The position numbers and the translations under genes are program-made. The notes beneath the pieces are model-generated. The model worked only from the letters and a program-made list of their open reading frames with translations, searched no databases and had not been told where the DNA came from. From an uncultured Eubacteriales bacterium (GTDB lineage Bacteria > Bacillota > Clostridia > Oscillospirales > Butyricicoccaceae), in the NCBI GenBank assembly GCA_910585875.1, contig CAJUIK010000022.1:1-23096 (forward strand): a stretch of 23,096 nt of DNA. Reading direction: 5' to 3'. This document shows, piece after piece, positions 21,258-23,096 of the stretch (its first letter is position 1; each line of letters begins with the position of its first letter).

Positions 21258-22163
21258 CTATCTTTCAAAATGCTCTCCCGCCAACCCTCGGGGGAACGTC
21301 ATCATACATCCCTTGGCCGGGTTGACAACTTGGCTGATCCGCAGATCCCCGGCCAGCGACAGCAGCAGGCCGGCTTGGGCGTCGTCCAGCTCGGAGTGAT
21401 CCTGCAAAAACCGGTGCATCTTCCGAGCCGCTTCCACGCTGCAAACGTCCAGCGAAGGGTCCGCCGCCGTCGTAATATAGTGGGTCTCCGTGACTAAAAA
21501 CGGCGTGGGGATATCCCGCCGGCCTTTCAGCACGTCTACCCGGACGACGACCTGCCCCTCCATTTCCAGAGCGCAGATCACGGTTTCCCCGTCTCCCTGT
21601 AAAGCGTGGAGATCCCCCATGGAAAGCAGGGCTCCGGGGACGTTGACCGGCAGATAGAGGGTCGTTCCCCGGTTCAGCTCCCGAATATCCAGATTGCCCC
21701 CGTGTTCGCCGGGCCGAGTGGCGGAAACCTTTCCTTGGGCCGGCGCCGTACCTATGACGCCGATCATGGGCCGCACAGGCAGACGGACGCCCTTATCAAA
21801 CACAATCTCCCCCTGCTCCACCGGGAAGCGGCGGCAATGGCAGCCTTCTATCTGATAAATCCCCGCCCCGTCCCGGGCGCACATGGCGCCTTCCGAGGCG
21901 ATGTCAATGTCTAAAATCTCCACCCGCAACACGTCTCCAGGGGCGGCTTCCTCAATATAAAGGGGGCCGGTCGCCGGGTTGTTGCGGCTCATGTCCATCC
22001 GGGAAAAATCCATGCCGTCCTCATTCAGCTGGCCGCAGTAGCAATCCTGACATTGGAATAGAAACGTTTCGCCGCTGTGCCCCCAGGCCCGGGGCGTCTG
22101 CGCCGGGTCGAAGGCAAAATGGACGTTTTCCCTCTTGATGATCTGCATCCCTGTCTCTTCCAT
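21258..22163 (-). CDS. Acetamidase/formamidase family hydrolase
   Basis: 301 aa with the FmdA/AmdA fold, which splits small amides such as formamide or acetamide to ammonia and the acid. The family marks are visible: GPLYIEEAAPGDVLRVEILD, then IGVIGTAPAQG, PGEHGGNLD (151-159), and GALLSMGDLHALQGDGE (about 182-198), which hold the metal-binding and catalytic residues. The protein is soluble, with no signal peptide. The start is ATG at 22163 with GGAGAA upstream. It precedes tsaE by 17 bases, an unusual partner, and the leader before it carries two strong hairpins. Some homologues are cyclic-imide or hydantoin-type amidases, so the substrate is not fixed. Confidence 0.88.
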   Translation of the reverse strand: MEETGMQIIKRENVHFAFDPAQTPRAWGHSGETFLFQCQDCYCGQLNEDGMDFSRMDMSRNNPATGPLYIEEAAPGDVLRVEILDIDIASEGAMCARDGAGIYQIEGCHCRRFPVEQGEIVFDKGVRLPVRPMIGVIGTAPAQGKVSATRPGEHGGNLDIRELNRGTTLYLPVNVPGALLSMGDLHALQGDGETVICALEMEGQVVVRVDVLKGRRDIPTPFLVTETHYITTAADPSLDVCSVEAARKMHRFLQDHSELDDAQAGLLLSLAGDLRISQVVNPAKGCMMTFPRGLAGEHFER

Positions 22164-22185
22164 TGGGTTCTCCTTTTCTCTCTAT

Positions 22186-22282
22186 CCGGCGGGGCCGGCC
22201 TCCTGCGCGGCCCCGCCGGCCTTATCGCGCCCGAACCAATCTGATCGCCCAGCAAAAAGGGGGGGCCGAACCCCTTCTTTGC
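22186..22282 (-). promoter_or_regulatory. Structured leader of the acetamidase-tsaE-tsaB-rpiB operon
   Basis: Two stems lie between the predicted start at about 22317 and the acetamidase ATG. GCAAAGAAGGGG with CCCCTTTTTGC (22282-22252, one bulge) looks like a terminator whose T tract lies in the stem. A perfect 11-bp GC stem, CCGGCGGGGCC with GGCCCCGCCGG (22186-22219), follows. The first may end the DUF454 transcript or attenuate the operon. No known riboswitch was recognised. Confidence 0.5.
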
Positions 22283-22323
22283 CGCCAAAGACGAAAATAA
22301 ATTCTCCTGTATCCGTCGCGACT

Positions 22324-22332
22324 ATTATATCA
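22324..22332 (-). promoter_or_regulatory. Extended -10 promoter of the acetamidase operon
   Basis: On the minus strand TGATATAAT, a perfect extended -10 (TG-N-TATAAT). The TG is part of the stop codon TGA of the DUF454 gene. No good -35 is present, which fits extended -10 promoters. Confidence 0.6.
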
Positions 22333-22740
22333 CGAATTTCGGATAGAGGGAACGCCCTTTTTGCCGGCGGAGGGCGCGGTTTTGACGCGAAATAGGAAAT
22401 AGTAGTATTTCAGCGCCACGACGGCCCCAATGCCTCCCCGAGCCCAGAGATTTTCTGTCAAGCAAAAGGGAATCAGCAGCATCAGGCTCACCGAGCCCAA
22501 CAACAGGGCTTTGCTCCGGGCCGTCATGCTTTTGGTCTGGACAAAATGTTCCAGATACCGGCGATAAAGCCCGGTTTGCTGAAACCATGTATGAAATCGG
22601 TCGGAGCCTTTGGCCAAAAAGAAAGAGGCCAGCAGCAAAAAAGGGGTTGTGGGTAGGATGGGCAGCGCGGCGCCCAGGGCTCCCAGGCCAAAACAAAGAA
22701 AACCCAGGCCCAGGTACAGCGCTTTCAAGGCTTTTTTCAA
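22330..22740 (-). CDS. DUF454 (YbaN-type) membrane protein
   Basis: 136 aa, an inner-membrane protein of the YbaN/DUF454 family, whose function is unknown. The N-terminal helix (about 7-28) continues into the family mark LPILPTTPFLLLASFFLAKGS (at about 26-46), followed by SDRFHTWFQQTGLYRRYLEHF and two further helices (about 80-92 and 102-118). The basic C-terminus is cytoplasmic. The start is TTG at 22740, with GGAGG nine bases upstream and no better ATG. It is divergent from the Amidase_6 gene at the right edge, with which it shares a 158-base region. Confidence 0.88.
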   Translation of the reverse strand: MKKALKALYLGLGFLCFGLGALGAALPILPTTPFLLLASFFLAKGSDRFHTWFQQTGLYRRYLEHFVQTKSMTARSKALLLGSVSLMLLIPFCLTENLWARGGIGAVVALKYYYFLFRVKTAPSAGKKGVPSIRNS

Positions 22741-22793
22741 TTTGATGTTCCTCCTTCCGGCGGCGCCTTTGGGCAGGGCCGCCTGTTCTCCCT

Positions 22794-22835
22794 ATTCTAT
22801 GCGCCGGCGACAGCCGCCGCTTGCCTGCATAGAAT
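22794..22835. repeat. Inverted repeat in the divergent DUF454/amidase intergenic region
   Basis: ATTCTATGC (22794-22802) and GCATAGAAT (22827-22835) are perfect 9-base inverted arms separated by 24 bases. Each arm contains a TAGAAT reading like a -10 element, one on each strand, which would suit a regulator acting on divergent promoters. No matching -35 was found and no T run follows, so a terminator is unlikely. The remaining 158 bases hold nothing else recognisable. Confidence 0.5.
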
Positions 22836-22898
22836 GGAACAGCCGCGACGGCAGTCCGGCAAACCGATTTTCGACACGCCAATCAAAGGAGGATTTCC

Positions 22899-23096
22899 AT
22901 GTTTCAAAAGCCATACAACCGAACCGCGGCCTTGGCCTATGCCCGGCGCTGGGGACGGGGGCGCAATCCCCAATATTACGATTTCAGCGATTTGGGCGGG
23001 GATTGCACCAATTTCGTCTCCCAGTGCGTCTATGCCGGCAGCGGCGTCATGAACTATACCCCCACCTTCGGCTGGTATTATATCAGCGCCGACGAC
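22899..23096 (+). CDS. Amidase_6-domain protein, N-terminal fragment (cut by window edge)
   Basis: 66 codons are present from an ATG at 22899 with AAAGGAGG seven bases upstream. The text reads MFQKPYNRTAALAYARRWG and then GGDCTNFVSQCVYAGSGVMNY followed by FGWYY. The D-C-T-N-F-V-S-Q block with catalytic Cys, the NY-rich stretch and WYY are the hallmark of Amidase_6 (PF12671), a papain-like fold seen in clostridial and bacillar secreted or spore-associated proteins. No signal peptide is visible in this part. The frame is open to the window end. Confidence 0.8.
   Translation, partial: MFQKPYNRTAALAYARRWGRGRNPQYYDFSDLGGDCTNFVSQCVYAGSGVMNYTPTFGWYYISADD

Overview
The window looks like chromosome of a GC-rich, spore-forming member of the Firmicutes, most likely a gut-type clostridium of the Oscillospirales kind. 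This is inferred from strong AGGAGG-type ribosome sites, sigma-A style promoters, a GerMN spore-germination protein, a DacF-like carboxypeptidase, a NusG_II/Gx-transporter pair and many strong Rho-independent terminators. No rRNA, tRNA, IS element or CRISPR array was seen.

Layout, left to right. (1) 1-55: first codons of a cell-wall amidase running off the left edge. (2) 255-2772, minus strand: amidohydrolase, PnuC-type nicotinamide riboside transporter and metallophosphoesterase, read from a clear promoter at 2744-2772. A NADAR-domain protein (2830-3399) lies just upstream, so the block has an NAD/ADP-ribose flavour. (3) 3562-4465, plus strand: NusG_II-domain protein and Gx transporter, preceded by an attenuator-like leader. 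(4) 4523-5815, minus: serS, with a good promoter and a leader of about 255 nt in which no T-box consensus was recognised. (5) 6171-14290, minus: a self-contained cassette of about 8 kb made only of phage-like virion parts. In transcription order these are a head-tail adaptor-like protein, a large tail-hub-like protein, a collagen-like fibre, an FN3 plus lectin-like protein, a helical pilot-like protein, a 68-aa membrane protein and a portal protein. It ends in a strong terminator. No terminase, capsid, scaffold, integrase or lysis gene was seen, and host genes lie directly on both sides. This is the most unusual part of the window. (6) 14395-17944, minus: comEA-like gene, response regulator, histidine kinase and gerM-like gene as an apparent operon. 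(7) 18089-19432, plus: DacF-like D,D-carboxypeptidase divergent from comEA. (8) 19465-22740, minus: DUF454 membrane protein, acetamidase/formamidase, tsaE, tsaB and rpiB. (9) 22899-23096, plus: start of an Amidase_6-type protein cut by the right edge.

Together these are mostly housekeeping and envelope or sporulation functions: Ser-tRNA charging, t6A tRNA modification, pentose-phosphate isomerisation, peptidoglycan trimming and two-component sensing. The virion-part cassette is inserted between serS and the gerM operon. Its open reading frames are intact, each has a ribosome site, and they are closely packed. It is therefore either a recently trimmed prophage or a retained (domesticated) particle or injection module. 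The sequence alone cannot decide between these.
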